Shown piece by piece: positions 1-8,589 of a stretch of DNA of 64,000 nt. Each line of letters opens with the position of its first letter. Within the stretch, counting starts at the first letter, position 1. A program made the translations under genes and the position numbers. The stretch comes from Stenotrophomonas maltophilia (GTDB taxonomy: Bacteria > Pseudomonadota > Gammaproteobacteria > Xanthomonadales > Xanthomonadaceae): NCBI RefSeq assembly GCF_023518235.1, contig NZ_CP090423.1, positions 2,356,001-2,420,000 of the forward strand. Reading direction: 5' to 3'. The notes under the pieces were generated by a model. That model searched no databases and had not been told where the DNA came from. It was given only the letters and a program-made list of their open reading frames with translations.

Positions 1-110
1 CGCTGAATACTAAGGATCGGGGCTGCGGCTGTCAAATGCCCGCCATACAGGGTCTTGCTGCGGGCGCCAGCGACGGGCCAGACTGCCCCGCCCTGCCCCG
101 GTATTGTCGC

Positions 111-680
111 ATGTCACTGGTCCTGGCCTCCACGTCCCGCTACCGCCGCGAGCTGCTGCAACGGCTGGGGCTGCCCTTTGACTGCGCACGCCCGGAGGTG
201 GACGAGACCCCCCTGCGCGGTGAGGCACCGCAGGTCCTTGCCGTGCGCCTGGCCGCCGCCAAGGCCGCCGAGGTGGCCGCCCGCCATCCCGGCGCTTGGG
301 TGATCGGCTCGGACCAGGTGGCGGACCTGAACGGACAGCCGCTGGGCAAGCCTGGGACGGCCGAGGCGGCCTGCGCGCAGCTGGCGGCGATGTCCGGGCA
401 GACGGTGCGCTTCCATACCGCCATCAGTCTCACCCGTCACGGAGAATCACTGGCCGCGCTCGACATGACCGAGGTGCGCTTCCGCACGCTGGAACGGGCG
501 GAGATCGCCCGCTATGTGGCCGCTGAACAACCGCTGGACTGCGCCGGCAGCTTCAAATGCGAAGGTCTGGGCATCAGCCTGTTCGAGGCAATCGACAACC
601 GCGACCCGAGCGCGCTGATCGGCCTGCCGCTGATCGCGCTGTGCCGGTTGCTGCGCAAGGCCGGATTCGCGGTGCCGTAG
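111..680 (+). CDS. maf: Maf/YceF-like nucleoside triphosphate pyrophosphatase
   Basis: 190 residues. It is a Maf-family nucleotide pyrophosphatase that hydrolyses non-canonical or methylated NTPs to monophosphates in the cytosol. The family start ASTSRYRRELL is at residues 6-16, DETP at 31-34, GSDQVA near 66-71, and an SFKCEG motif near the C-terminus, which is typical of the YceF (m7GTP-preferring) subfamily. I chose the ATG at 111 because family members begin with a short leader before LAST/ASTS. An in-frame ATG at 36 would add 25 residues with no homology. The TAG stop is contributed by the first GTAG of a SMAG palindrome. It converges on the next gene, and the palindrome pair in between may act as a two-way terminator. 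Confidence 0.9.
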   Translation: MSLVLASTSRYRRELLQRLGLPFDCARPEVDETPLRGEAPQVLAVRLAAAKAAEVAARHPGAWVIGSDQVADLNGQPLGKPGTAEAACAQLAAMSGQTVRFHTAISLTRHGESLAALDMTEVRFRTLERAEIARYVAAEQPLDCAGSFKCEGLGISLFEAIDNRDPSALIGLPLIALCRLLRKAGFAVP

Positions 681-746
681 AGTCGAGCTTGCTCGACTGC
701 TTCTTCGGCCTCTGCAACAAGCGCAGTCGAGCAAGCTCGACCCTAC
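677..746. repeat. SMAG (GTAG) palindrome, inverted dimer
   Basis: Two copies of the GTAG-AGTCGAGC-TT-GCTCGACT type palindrome face each other, starting with GTAG at 677 and ending with CTAC at 746. The TAG of the first GTAG is the stop codon of the maf gene. The dimer fills most of the gap between two convergent genes and could terminate or stabilise both transcripts. Confidence 0.85.
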
Positions 747-759
747 AGAAGCGTGCGCC

Positions 760-2595
760 TCAGCGAACCTCGAACGGCTGCTCCTGCCATTCTTCAACGC
801 TGCCATCACGCCCGTGCAGGCGCAGGCCCAGCCAATGCCGGCCGGGTTCGAGCGTGGTGGTATCCAGCGTCGAATCGAAACCCACCGCCGGATGTTGCGG
901 ATCGGTGCTGTCCGGCCAGGTGTGACGCACGTCGAACACGCGTCCATAGCGCGCATCGCCGATGCGGCGGCCATCGACCAGGATCTCCACGCGCTCCAGC
1001 CCGACACCATCCTTGAACGCCCACCCCTTGATCGCCAGCGTGCCGGACACCCGCTGGCCGTTGGCCGGCGAATCCAGCCACGCCATGGCCGGGGTGACGC
1101 AGGGGCCCGGCGCGCGCTGCGCGGGCAGGCGGAACAACAGGAAGCGCTGGAATCCATGATCGCTGCTGACCACACGCGGCGCAGGCAACGGCCCCACCTG
1201 CTCGCAGATGGCGTGGTAGCGCGCCAGCAGATCGCGATAGCGCTGATCGCTGGGTGACAGCACCAGCAGCATCGGCGCACCACGCTGGCCATCGTGCAGC
1301 AGGTTCCACTGTGCCAGCTGCGCGGTCCGCCCGTGCTTGTCGTTGAGCGGATGCGGCAGCACCTCGATATCACCGGTACGCAGCTGGAAGCCCAGTTCGG
1401 CGCCCACCTTGAAGTTGCCCGCCAGGATGCGCGTGCCCTGCGGCATCTGCCGCAGTTCATCGCGCACCGCCACTGCCAGCGGCTGCCAACCGGCGAAGTT
1501 GCGCGGGTAATACTTGCTGCCGGCCAGCTGCTCGCGCAGCGCCGGGGTCGACGCCATCAGGTAGTAACCGAAGGCCAGCACCGCGCCGGCCGCGGCCAGC
1601 CACCACCCGGCACGGCGCAGCCAGCGCGGCCAGCCATTGAGCACCACCGGCACCGCCACCAGCAGTGCCAGGTAGCCCGGCAGCGGCCAGTGGAAGCTGA
1701 TCCGTTCGACATCGGTGAAGAAGCCGAGCACGAAGATGCCCAGCGTCGACACGCCGCCGACCAGGCCGAAGTAACGCCACTGCACGCGCGCACCGCCACC
1801 GCTGCGGGTACCGGCCAGCGCCACCTTCCACATCGCGATGCACAGGATCGGCGTCACCAGCATCGGCTGGATCACCAGGAACCACAGCCCGTTCCACTCG
1901 AAGGCCCAGGGATGGCGCTCGACCACCTGGAACTTCAGGCCGGCATCGTGGTTGTCCGCATTCCACGCCAGCAGCGGCAGCCACGCCAGCACGCCCACCG
2001 CCAGTGCCACCCAGACGCGCGGATCGGCCAGCATGCGCCGGCCCTGCGGCAGCGCCAGCAAGGCGATGAAGCCAACGCCGATGACACCGATGAAACGGTA
2101 GTGGCTGAGCGCACCGATCAGCAGGCCCAGTGCCAGCTTCATCGCCGAGGACGCCTCCACATTGTGCAGCAGGCGTGCGCCGGCACTCAGGCAGATCACC
2201 GCCGCCAGCGCCATCGGTACATCCGGCACCGCCAGCAGGCCCAGCGTGGCCGACAGCGGCATCAACAAGGTCAGGCTGCCGGCCTGCCAGCCGGCGACGT
2301 TACCGAACCAGCGCGTCGCAATGCGTACCACCAGCAGCGGCAGCAACGCGCCGATGGCCAGGAACGGCAGCCGCAATCCGAGCACGTGCCCGCCACCGAT
2401 CTCCGCGCCCAGCCGCGCCAGCCATGCGGTCAAGCCGGGCAGATCGGAATAGGCGGCGGCCAGGTGCTGGCCTTCCTGCCAATAGAACGCTTCATCGACA
2501 AAAAGCGGCAGGCGCGCAGCCACCACCAGCTTGGCCGCTGTGACCAGCGTCCATAACCAGAGAAATATCGTCCGTGCGCGCTGTTCGCCTTGCAT
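760..2595 (-). CDS. GT39/ArnT-like membrane glycosyltransferase with C-terminal Ig-like domain
   Basis: 611 residues. The N-terminal half resembles GT-C (PMT/ArnT) glycosyltransferases, which use polyprenyl-linked sugars at the periplasmic face. A first membrane helix is followed by an acidic DEAFYW motif at about residues 34-39, equivalent to the catalytic Asp-Glu loop, and then roughly ten more hydrophobic segments to about residue 350. The last 100 residues or so are soluble and look like an Ig-like/carbohydrate-binding fold (pattern SPANGQRVSG, then VEILVDG). This C-terminal addition is not part of standard ArnT. It is transcribed divergently from the MoxR operon with a 41-bp gap. The sugar donor and acceptor cannot be told from sequence. 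Confidence 0.8.
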   Translation of the reverse strand: MQGEQRARTIFLWLWTLVTAAKLVVAARLPLFVDEAFYWQEGQHLAAAYSDLPGLTAWLARLGAEIGGGHVLGLRLPFLAIGALLPLLVVRIATRWFGNVAGWQAGSLTLLMPLSATLGLLAVPDVPMALAAVICLSAGARLLHNVEASSAMKLALGLLIGALSHYRFIGVIGVGFIALLALPQGRRMLADPRVWVALAVGVLAWLPLLAWNADNHDAGLKFQVVERHPWAFEWNGLWFLVIQPMLVTPILCIAMWKVALAGTRSGGGARVQWRYFGLVGGVSTLGIFVLGFFTDVERISFHWPLPGYLALLVAVPVVLNGWPRWLRRAGWWLAAAGAVLAFGYYLMASTPALREQLAGSKYYPRNFAGWQPLAVAVRDELRQMPQGTRILAGNFKVGAELGFQLRTGDIEVLPHPLNDKHGRTAQLAQWNLLHDGQRGAPMLLVLSPSDQRYRDLLARYHAICEQVGPLPAPRVVSSDHGFQRFLLFRLPAQRAPGPCVTPAMAWLDSPANGQRVSGTLAIKGWAFKDGVGLERVEILVDGRRIGDARYGRVFDVRHTWPDSTDPQHPAVGFDSTLDTTTLEPGRHWLGLRLHGRDGSVEEWQEQPFEVR

Positions 2596-2636
2596 TGCTC
2601 TATGGATAATCGATGGATTCCAGACGTGAGACGATC

Positions 2637-3590
2637 ATGCCAGCTTCGTCCCCCAATCCCAGCATGCTAACCGATCAACTGCGCCAGGCCCTGCGGGAGG
2701 CACAGGATCAGGTGAACGCACTGGTGCTGGGCAAGGTGCCGGAAGTCAGGCTGGCCTTTGTCGCCCTGCTCTCCGGCGGCCACCTGCTCATCGAGGATCT
2801 GCCCGGACTGGGCAAGACCACACTGGCGCACGCGCTGGCCAGCAGCCTGGGCCTGGGCTTCCAGCGCGTGCAGTTCACCTCCGATCTGCTGCCGGCCGAC
2901 GTGCTCGGCGTATCGGTGTACGAGGCCGGCAGTCGCCAGTTCCAGTTCCATCCCGGCCCGGTGTTCACCCATGTGCTGCTGGCCGACGAGATCAACCGCG
3001 CTCCGCCACGCACTCAGAGCGCCCTGCTGGAGGCCATGGCCGAACAGCAGGTCACGCTGGACGGACAGACCCATCCGCTGCCCGACCCGTTCTTCGTGAT
3101 CGCCACCCAGAACCCGGTTGATCTGTCCGGCACGTTCCCGTTGCCGGACTCGCAGCTGGACCGTTTCCTGCTGCGCCTGGCGATGGGCTATCCCAGCGCA
3201 CAGGCCGAACGCGAACTGCTGCGGGGTACCGATCGTCGCGACCTGATCGCGCGTGCGGTGCCGAAGCTGGATGACCGTCAGGTGCGTGCGCTGCGCGAGG
3301 CGGTCGGCCAGGTGCATGCCAGCGACGCGCTGATCGACTACGTGCAGGCACTGCTGACCCGCAGCCGCCAGCACGCCGGCGTGCGCGTGGGGCTGTCGCC
3401 GCGCGCCGGCCTGGCGCTGCTTCGCGCGGCCCGGGCGCACGCGCTGCTGCTCGGCCGCAACCACGTGGTCCCCGAGGATGTGCAGACCCTGTTCGTGGCG
3501 GTGGCCGGGCATCGGCTGGTTGCCGAGGCCGAATCCAGTTCGGGACCGGCCATGGCGCGGGCGATCCTGCAGACCGTCGCGGTGGATTGA
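2637..3590 (+). CDS. MoxR-family AAA+ ATPase
   Basis: 317 residues from the ATG at 2637. MoxR ATPases are chaperone-like AAA+ proteins that act with VWA or DUF58 partners in envelope functions. Walker A is GLGKTT near residues 57-62, Walker B LLADEIN near 114-120, sensor region FVIATQNP, and an arginine-finger area FPLPDSQLDRF, all characteristic of MoxR. Other in-frame ATGs lie at 2613 and 2664; 2637 is the most likely start, with a weak GTGAG upstream. It is the first gene of a four-gene operon with DUF58, transglutaminase and Slp-lipoprotein genes, the classic MoxR-DUF58-TGase arrangement. Confidence 0.9.
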   Translation: MPASSPNPSMLTDQLRQALREAQDQVNALVLGKVPEVRLAFVALLSGGHLLIEDLPGLGKTTLAHALASSLGLGFQRVQFTSDLLPADVLGVSVYEAGSRQFQFHPGPVFTHVLLADEINRAPPRTQSALLEAMAEQQVTLDGQTHPLPDPFFVIATQNPVDLSGTFPLPDSQLDRFLLRLAMGYPSAQAERELLRGTDRRDLIARAVPKLDDRQVRALREAVGQVHASDALIDYVQALLTRSRQHAGVRVGLSPRAGLALLRAARAHALLLGRNHVVPEDVQTLFVAVAGHRLVAEAESSSGPAMARAILQTVAVD

Positions 3591-3592
3591 AC

Positions 3593-4537
3593 ATGGCCTC
3601 GCGTTGGGCACGCCTCCAGCTGCTGGCCCGACCACGCAGTCCCGAAGCCCTGCCGCAGCGGCTGGACCGCCATCGCATCTATGTGCTGCCCACCCGCTTC
3701 GGCCTGTTCGTCGCCGGTGTGTTGGCAGCGATGCTGCTGGGCGCATTGAACTACAACAACAACCCGGCCCTGCTGCTGGCGCTGCTGTTGGCCGCTGCGG
3801 CCATCGCCAGCGCCATCGCCGCGCACCTGCAACTGTCCGGTGTGCAGGTCGATGCGATCGCCGCCGAACCGGTGCCGGCGGGCCAGCCGTTGCGCCTGCG
3901 GGTGGACCTGTCGCTGCGTGATCCGCGCGCACGGCATGGGCTGCATCTGCAACTGGGCGACAGCCAGGCCTGGGCATCGCTGCCGGCGCACGGCCGCTGC
4001 GAGGTGGAACTGGATGTGCCCAGCGAGCGACGCGGCTGGCTGGAACTGCCGCGCATCCGCCTGTCCACCACCCAGCCGCTGGGGCTGGTGCGGGCGTGGT
4101 CGTGGGTGTGGCCGGAACAACCGCTGCTGGTTCATCCGCTGGCCGAAGCGATGGCGCCGGCGCTACCCGAAAGTGGCAACGACCCGCTGCACACCCGCGC
4201 CCACGCCAGCGGTGAAGAACTGCACCAGCTGCGCGCCTACCGCACCGGCGATGCGCCGCGCAGCATTTCCTGGAAGCACTCGGCGCGGCGTGACAGCCTG
4301 CTGGTACGTGAGTATGAGAAGCCCATCGGCATCGACGTGGTGCTGGACTGGCACACGCTGGCGCCACTGGGCGGCGAAGCACGCATCGCGCGGTTGGCAC
4401 GCTGGGTCGACAGTGCCGAGCGCGAAGGACGCCGCTACACGCTGCTGCTGCCGGCACATCCGCCCTTCGGGCCCGGCCAGGGCGCCAGCCACCATCAGCT
4501 GTGCCTGCGTGCACTGGCCCTGATGCCCCATGACTGA
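3593..4537 (+). CDS. DUF58 domain-containing membrane protein
   Basis: 314 residues. After a basic N-terminus there are two membrane helices (about residues 33-52 and 56-75), a beta-rich region, and then the DUF58 signature centred on RAYRTGDAPRSISWKHSAR (about residues 219-237). DUF58 proteins are regular partners of MoxR ATPases; the molecular role is unknown. The ATG at 3593 follows the moxR stop by two bases (a TTG at 3587 is also in frame), and the 3' end overlaps the transglutaminase gene by 8 bp, so translation is likely coupled. Confidence 0.88.
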   Translation: MASRWARLQLLARPRSPEALPQRLDRHRIYVLPTRFGLFVAGVLAAMLLGALNYNNNPALLLALLLAAAAIASAIAAHLQLSGVQVDAIAAEPVPAGQPLRLRVDLSLRDPRARHGLHLQLGDSQAWASLPAHGRCEVELDVPSERRGWLELPRIRLSTTQPLGLVRAWSWVWPEQPLLVHPLAEAMAPALPESGNDPLHTRAHASGEELHQLRAYRTGDAPRSISWKHSARRDSLLVREYEKPIGIDVVLDWHTLAPLGGEARIARLARWVDSAEREGRRYTLLLPAHPPFGPGQGASHHQLCLRALALMPHD

Positions 4538-6479
4538 CACCGCCATCGAACTTGATCGCGCCACACGCAACGCGACGCTGGCCAGTGCCGCGCTGGCCCT
4601 GTTGCCGCTGCTGCTGCAGCTGCCGCCGGTACTGGCGACGCTGATCGCCGTGGCCGCCCTGCTGACCGCCGCGCTGTCGTGGCGGCGCGTGCTGCCGATG
4701 CCGCTGCGCCTGCTGCTGGTGCTGGGCATGCTTGCGGCGATCGTGTGGCAGATGGGCCTGGTGCGACCCGGACGCGATACCGGCTGTGCGCTGCTGGCGG
4801 CGATGCTGGCCATCAAATCCAGTGAACTGCGCAGCCTGCGCGATGCCCGCAGCCTGCTCGGATTCGCCCTGTTCTCGCCCTTTGCCGCATTCCTGCTCGA
4901 CCAGGGACCGCCGACGACCACCCTGGCCGCGCTGGCCGGGGTCAGCGCGCTGCTGGCACTGCAACGACTGGCACAGGATGAGGGCCACGCCGGCCGTCTG
5001 CCGCTGCGGGGCCAGCTGCGGGGCGTCGGCCGCCTGCTGGCGATCGGCCTGCCGCTGGCACTGGCCTGCTTCTGGCTGTTCCCGCGGCTGGCCACCCCGC
5101 TCTGGGGCGTGCCCGAGCGCGCGGTGGGTACGCCGGGGCTGTCCGACAGCATGGAGCCGGGCCAGTGGCTGGACCTGATGTCCGATGACACACCGGCACT
5201 GCGCGTGCAGTTCTTCGGCGCGACGCCGGAGCCGGCACAGCGTTACTGGCGTGGCCCGGTACTGACCGCCTTCGATGGCCGGCGCTGGACCCGGGACCGT
5301 GCCAGCGCGCGACGACCGGCGCCGCAGGTGGAGGCCGCGGCCAGCGGATGGGACTACCAGATCGACTACGAGCCCACCGACCGCCGCCAGCTGGTGGCGC
5401 TGGATCTGCCCAGCCAGGCACCGGCCGGCAGCCAGCTCGATGCCGACATGAGCCTGGGCAGCGAACGCCCGCTCACCTCGCTCAGCCGTTGGCGCCTGCA
5501 CTCGGCGCCAGTGCAGCGCTTCGACGCCAGCCTGTCGCCCTATCTGCGCCGCGCCACCCTGCAGCTGCCTGCCGGCTTCAACCCGCGCACGGCGACCTTG
5601 GCCCGGCAGTGGCGGCAGCAGGCCGGTGCCGACGATGAAGCCCTCGTGCGCCGCGCACTGCAATGGATCAGCACCGACTTCTCCTACACGCTGGATACGC
5701 CGCCGGCCGGCCGCGACCCGGTGGACGAGTTCCTGTTCGATCAGAAGGCCGGCTTCTGTGAACACTTCAGCTCCTCTTTCGTGGTGCTGATGCGCAATGC
5801 CGGCATCCCCGCGCGCGTGGTGACCGGCTTTGCCGGCGGCACCCGCAACCCGATCGGCGACTACTGGGTGGTGCGACGGATGGACGCGCACGCCTGGGCC
5901 GAAGTGTGGCTGCCGCCGCGCGGCTGGGTGCGCATCGACCCGACCGCTGCGGTGGCGCCGGAGCGCATCCTCGATACGCTCGATGACCGCCTGCTGGCCG
6001 CCGCCGATACCCCGCTGCAGCAGCGCTGGCTGCAACTGGGCCAGGTGGGCGACTGGCTGCGCCGCGGCTGGAACGACCTGGTGCTGTCCTTCGACGCCCA
6101 GCGCCAGCAGCAGCTGCTCAAGCCGTTCGGCCTGGACGATCTGGCGCCTGCCCAGCTGCTGGCCGGCTTTGTGATCGCCGCGTTGATGGCGCTGGCCTGG
6201 ATGGCCTGGCTGCTGGCCCGGGGCGAACGCGAGCGCGACCCGCTGCTGCGCGCCTGGCACCGCCTGGCCCGTCGCTACGCCCGCTTCGGGCTGGCCCGGG
6301 AGCCGCACGAAACCGCGCACGACTGGGCGCAGCGGGTGCATGCCGCGCGGCCCGATCCGGCCCTGCTCGCACTCAGCCAGCGTTTCGCTGACGCGCGTTA
6401 CGCTGGAACTTGCACCGACCTCGCTTCATTATTGCGGGACCTGCGCAGGCATCGCCCGACTTCCGGAGCCTCCCCATGA
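4530..6479 (+). CDS. DUF3488 and transglutaminase-like membrane protein
   Basis: 649 residues. The N-terminal ~200 residues hold about six hydrophobic helices (DUF3488 type). A periplasmic transglutaminase-core domain follows, with a Cys-His-Asp triad visible as GFCEHFSS (Cys about 409), DAHAWAEVW (His about 452) and IDPTAAV (Asp about 469). One more membrane helix lies near residues 545-565 and the tail is cytoplasmic. In bacteria this fold can be a peptidase or amidase as well as a transglutaminase. It is third in the MoxR operon, overlapping DUF58 by 8 bp and the lipoprotein gene by 4 bp (ATGA). Confidence 0.9.
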   Translation: MTDTAIELDRATRNATLASAALALLPLLLQLPPVLATLIAVAALLTAALSWRRVLPMPLRLLLVLGMLAAIVWQMGLVRPGRDTGCALLAAMLAIKSSELRSLRDARSLLGFALFSPFAAFLLDQGPPTTTLAALAGVSALLALQRLAQDEGHAGRLPLRGQLRGVGRLLAIGLPLALACFWLFPRLATPLWGVPERAVGTPGLSDSMEPGQWLDLMSDDTPALRVQFFGATPEPAQRYWRGPVLTAFDGRRWTRDRASARRPAPQVEAAASGWDYQIDYEPTDRRQLVALDLPSQAPAGSQLDADMSLGSERPLTSLSRWRLHSAPVQRFDASLSPYLRRATLQLPAGFNPRTATLARQWRQQAGADDEALVRRALQWISTDFSYTLDTPPAGRDPVDEFLFDQKAGFCEHFSSSFVVLMRNAGIPARVVTGFAGGTRNPIGDYWVVRRMDAHAWAEVWLPPRGWVRIDPTAAVAPERILDTLDDRLLAAADTPLQQRWLQLGQVGDWLRRGWNDLVLSFDAQRQQQLLKPFGLDDLAPAQLLAGFVIAALMALAWMAWLLARGERERDPLLRAWHRLARRYARFGLAREPHETAHDWAQRVHAARPDPALLALSQRFADARYAGTCTDLASLLRDLRRHRPTSGASP

Positions 6480-7003
6480 ACACCAAGTTCCTTCTCACCG
6501 CTGTGGCCACGCTGGCCCTGTCGGCCTGCGCCACGGCCCCCAAGCCGCTGCAGGGACAGTTCAGCCTGGTTTCCCCCCGCGACTCGGTCGCTACCCAGCA
6601 GGTCGGCACGCCGGTCCGGTGGGGTGGCCGCATCATTGAAACCAAGCCCGGCCAGGGCGAGACCTGCTTCCAGATGATCTCGCGCCCGCTCAACGCCAGT
6701 GGCCGCCCGAACACCACCTCCTCCGATGCCAGCGATGGCCGCTTCATTGCCTGCCGCGCCGGCTTCTACGATCCGGCCGTGTTCGAAGCCGGGCGTGATG
6801 TGACCTTCATCGGCAAGATCGATGGCTACCAGAACACCCGCATCGGCGAATACGACTACCGCCTGCCGAAGCTGTCGGCCGATGTGATCTACCTGTGGCC
6901 GGAACAGCGCCAGGTCGACGTGGTGCCCTATCCCTATGGGCCGTGGGGCCCGGGCCCGTATGGCCCGTACTGGGGCGGCTACGGCCGTTGGGGCTGGTGG
7001 TGA
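6476..7003 (+). CDS. Slp-family outer-membrane lipoprotein
   Basis: 175 residues. It has a lipoprotein signal with lipobox LSAC at residues 16-19. The body matches the Slp/YeaY family of starvation- or stationary-phase lipoproteins (GGRIIETKPG, then SDGRFIA). The C-terminus is a low-complexity Gly/Pro/Tyr/Trp tail (repeats of YGP and WG) that is longer than in E. coli Slp. The ATG overlaps the preceding stop as ATGA, so it is translationally coupled to the MoxR operon. A strong terminator follows 24 bp after the stop. Confidence 0.87.
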   Translation: MNTKFLLTAVATLALSACATAPKPLQGQFSLVSPRDSVATQQVGTPVRWGGRIIETKPGQGETCFQMISRPLNASGRPNTTSSDASDGRFIACRAGFYDPAVFEAGRDVTFIGKIDGYQNTRIGEYDYRLPKLSADVIYLWPEQRQVDVVPYPYGPWGPGPYGPYWGGYGRWGWW

Positions 7004-7026
7004 TCGCCACGCGCCACGCTTGACGG

Positions 7027-7053
7027 AAAAGGCCGCCTTCGGGCGGCCTTTTT
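7027..7053 (+). terminator. Rho-independent terminator of the MoxR operon
   Basis: A GGCCGCC-TTCG-GGCGGCC hairpin with flanking A and T runs directly follows the lipoprotein gene. Confidence 0.85.
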
Positions 7054-7077
7054 CATCCACGCATGGCGTGGATCTAC
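7054..7077. repeat. SMAG palindrome, ATCCACGC type
   Basis: A single ATCCACGC-ATGGC-GTGGAT palindrome ending in CTAC. It lies directly after the terminator, between convergent genes. Confidence 0.75.
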
Positions 7078-7096
7078 TGGAGGGATGCCGGGCGCA

Positions 7097-7456
7097 TCAC
7101 CGCCCCGGCGCACCGAAATGCCCCAGCGGCGCACCGGCCAGCAGGTGCATGTGGATGTGGAACACGGTCTGCCCTGCGTCCTCGCGGCAGTTCATCACGA
7201 TGCGGTAGCCGTCCTGCGCGAAGCCTTCGCGCCGTGCATATTCGGCCGCAGCCAGCGCCAGCTTGCCGATCAGGTGCGCCTGCGACGGCTGCAGGTCATC
7301 CAGGGTCGGGATGATCTCGTTCTTCGGAATGAACAACACATGCACCGGTGCCTGCGGCGCGATGTCCTTGAAGCCCAGCACCTCATCATCCTCATAGACG
7401 ATGGTGGCCGGGATCTCGCGGCGGATGATCTTGCTGAAGAGGGTTTCGGTGCTCAT
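7097..7456 (-). CDS. HIT family (histidine triad) protein
   Basis: 119 residues. It is an HinT-like purine nucleoside phosphoramidase or related nucleotide hydrolase in the cytosol. The family start MSTETLFSKIIRREIPA is present, and the histidine triad HIHMHLL falls at residues 100-104 with GQTVF before it. The ATG at 7456 was chosen because it begins the conserved domain; a longer reading frame extends upstream without homology. It is separated from recR by 67 bp on the same strand. Confidence 0.9.
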   Translation of the reverse strand: MSTETLFSKIIRREIPATIVYEDDEVLGFKDIAPQAPVHVLFIPKNEIIPTLDDLQPSQAHLIGKLALAAAEYARREGFAQDGYRIVMNCREDAGQTVFHIHMHLLAGAPLGHFGAPGR

Positions 7457-7523
7457 GGTCGGCCTCGGCGGAGATGTCATCCGCATTGTAGGCCGCCCGC
7501 GCCGGGCAATGCCCGGCCTGCGC

Positions 7524-8123
7524 TCAATCGCGGAACTCGCTGCGCGTTCCGAACGCGTGCGACAGCGTGCCGCGGTCGACGTACTCCAGCTCACCGCCCA
7601 GTGGCAGCCCCTGGGCCAGGCGGCTGGGCTGCACCTTGCGCGCCCGTGCCACCTGCGCCAGGTAATGCGCCGTCGCCTCGCCTTCGACCGTGGCACTGGT
7701 GGCGATGATCAACTCCTGCACCTCGCCTTCGGCCAGGCGTTGCTCCAGCTGCTCCAGCCCCAGCTCGCGCGGCCCGACACCATCGAGCGGCGACAGCCTG
7801 CCCTGCAGCACGAAGTACACACCGCGAAAGCCGGTAGCGTTCTCGATGGCCAGCCGGTCAGCCGGTGATTCGACCACGCACAACTGGCTGCGCTCACGGC
7901 TGCTGTTGGCGCAGGTCGGGCACAGCTCGGTTTCGCTGAAGTCGCGGCACTGCGCGCAATGGCCAATGCGTTCCACCGCCAGCGCCAGCGTTTCGGCCAG
8001 GCGCTGTCCACCTTCGCGCTCACGTTCGAGCAGGTGGTAGGCCATGCGTTGGGCGGTCTTCTGGCCAACGCCAGGCAGCACCCGCAGCGCATCGATCAGT
8101 TGTTCAAGCAGGGGTGCGGACAC
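7524..8123 (-). CDS. recR: Recombination mediator protein RecR
   Basis: 199 residues. RecR works with RecO/RecF to load RecA at gaps. It has a helix-hairpin-helix at the N-terminus ([18 protein letters not shown]), a zinc finger with Cys at residues 56, 59, 68 and 71, a Toprim domain, and a Walker-like C-terminal region ([12 protein letters not shown]). I chose the GTG start at 8123, which begins the family's SAPLLEQLI. The longer in-frame extension is translated from SMAG repeat sequence and is not real. It is third in the dnaX-ybaB-recR order, here separated from ybaB by a 120-bp SMAG cluster. Confidence 0.93.
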   Translation of the reverse strand: MSAPLLEQLIDALRVLPGVGQKTAQRMAYHLLEREREGGQRLAETLALAVERIGHCAQCRDFSETELCPTCANSSRERSQLCVVESPADRLAIENATGFRGVYFVLQGRLSPLDGVGPRELGLEQLEQRLAEGEVQELIIATSATVEGEATAHYLAQVARARKVQPSRLAQGLPLGGELEYVDRGTLSHAFGTRSEFRD

Positions 8124-8136
8124 AGCGGCATGCTTT

Positions 8137-8256
8137 GTAGAGTCGAGCTTGCTCGACTGAGGGGCTTGGTAGGGTCGAGCTCGCTCGACTGCTTCATGCA
8201 TGCAGTCGAGCAAGCTCGACGCTACGAGGAAGGCAGTCAGGCAAGCTCGACGCTAC
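8137..8256. repeat. Cluster of four SMAG palindromes
   Basis: Two units begin with GTAG (8137, 8169) and two end with CTAC (8225, 8256), all of the TCGAGC/GCTCGA type, giving a ++-- arrangement. The cluster fills the whole gap between ybaB and recR, inside what is normally a continuous operon. Confidence 0.85.
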
Positions 8257-8262
8257 CCGCTA

Positions 8263-8583
8263 TCAGAACGGCAGCTTCATGCCCGGCGGCAGCTGCATGC
8301 CGGCGGTGGCCGAACCCATCTTCGACTTCGACTCGGCATCGATCTTGTTCGATGCGTCGTTGAAGGCAGCGGCGATCAGGTCTTCCAGCATTTCCGGATC
8401 GCTGGTCAGCGACGGATCGATGCGCACCTTGCGGCACTCCTTGGCGCCGGTCAGGGTCACACTGACCATGCCGCCACCGGCGCTGCCGGTCACTTCGATC
8501 TTGGCGATTTCTTCCTGGGCCTTCTGCAGGTTCTCCTGCATCTTCTGGGCCTGCTGCATCAGTTGGGCGATGTTTCCGCGCAT
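8263..8583 (-). CDS. ybaB: YbaB/EbfC nucleoid-associated DNA-binding protein
   Basis: 106 residues, the usual size. YbaB/EbfC is a small dimeric protein that binds DNA and is conserved next to dnaX and recR. The N-terminus is rich in Gln/Lys/Met ([18 protein letters not shown]), as in the family's long helix. The middle has the [11 protein letters not shown] strand pair, and the C-terminal tail is [12 protein letters not shown]. It starts 6 bp after the dnaX stop, so the two are co-transcribed. Confidence 0.93.
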   Translation of the reverse strand: MRGNIAQLMQQAQKMQENLQKAQEEIAKIEVTGSAGGGMVSVTLTGAKECRKVRIDPSLTSDPEMLEDLIAAAFNDASNKIDAESKSKMGSATAGMQLPPGMKLPF

Positions 8584-8589
8584 GGTGTC

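Noticed and set aside
2667..6341. 1224-residue minus-strand frame opposite the MoxR operon
   Set aside because: Shadow of high GC at third positions; the plus-strand genes have clear motifs and coupled starts.
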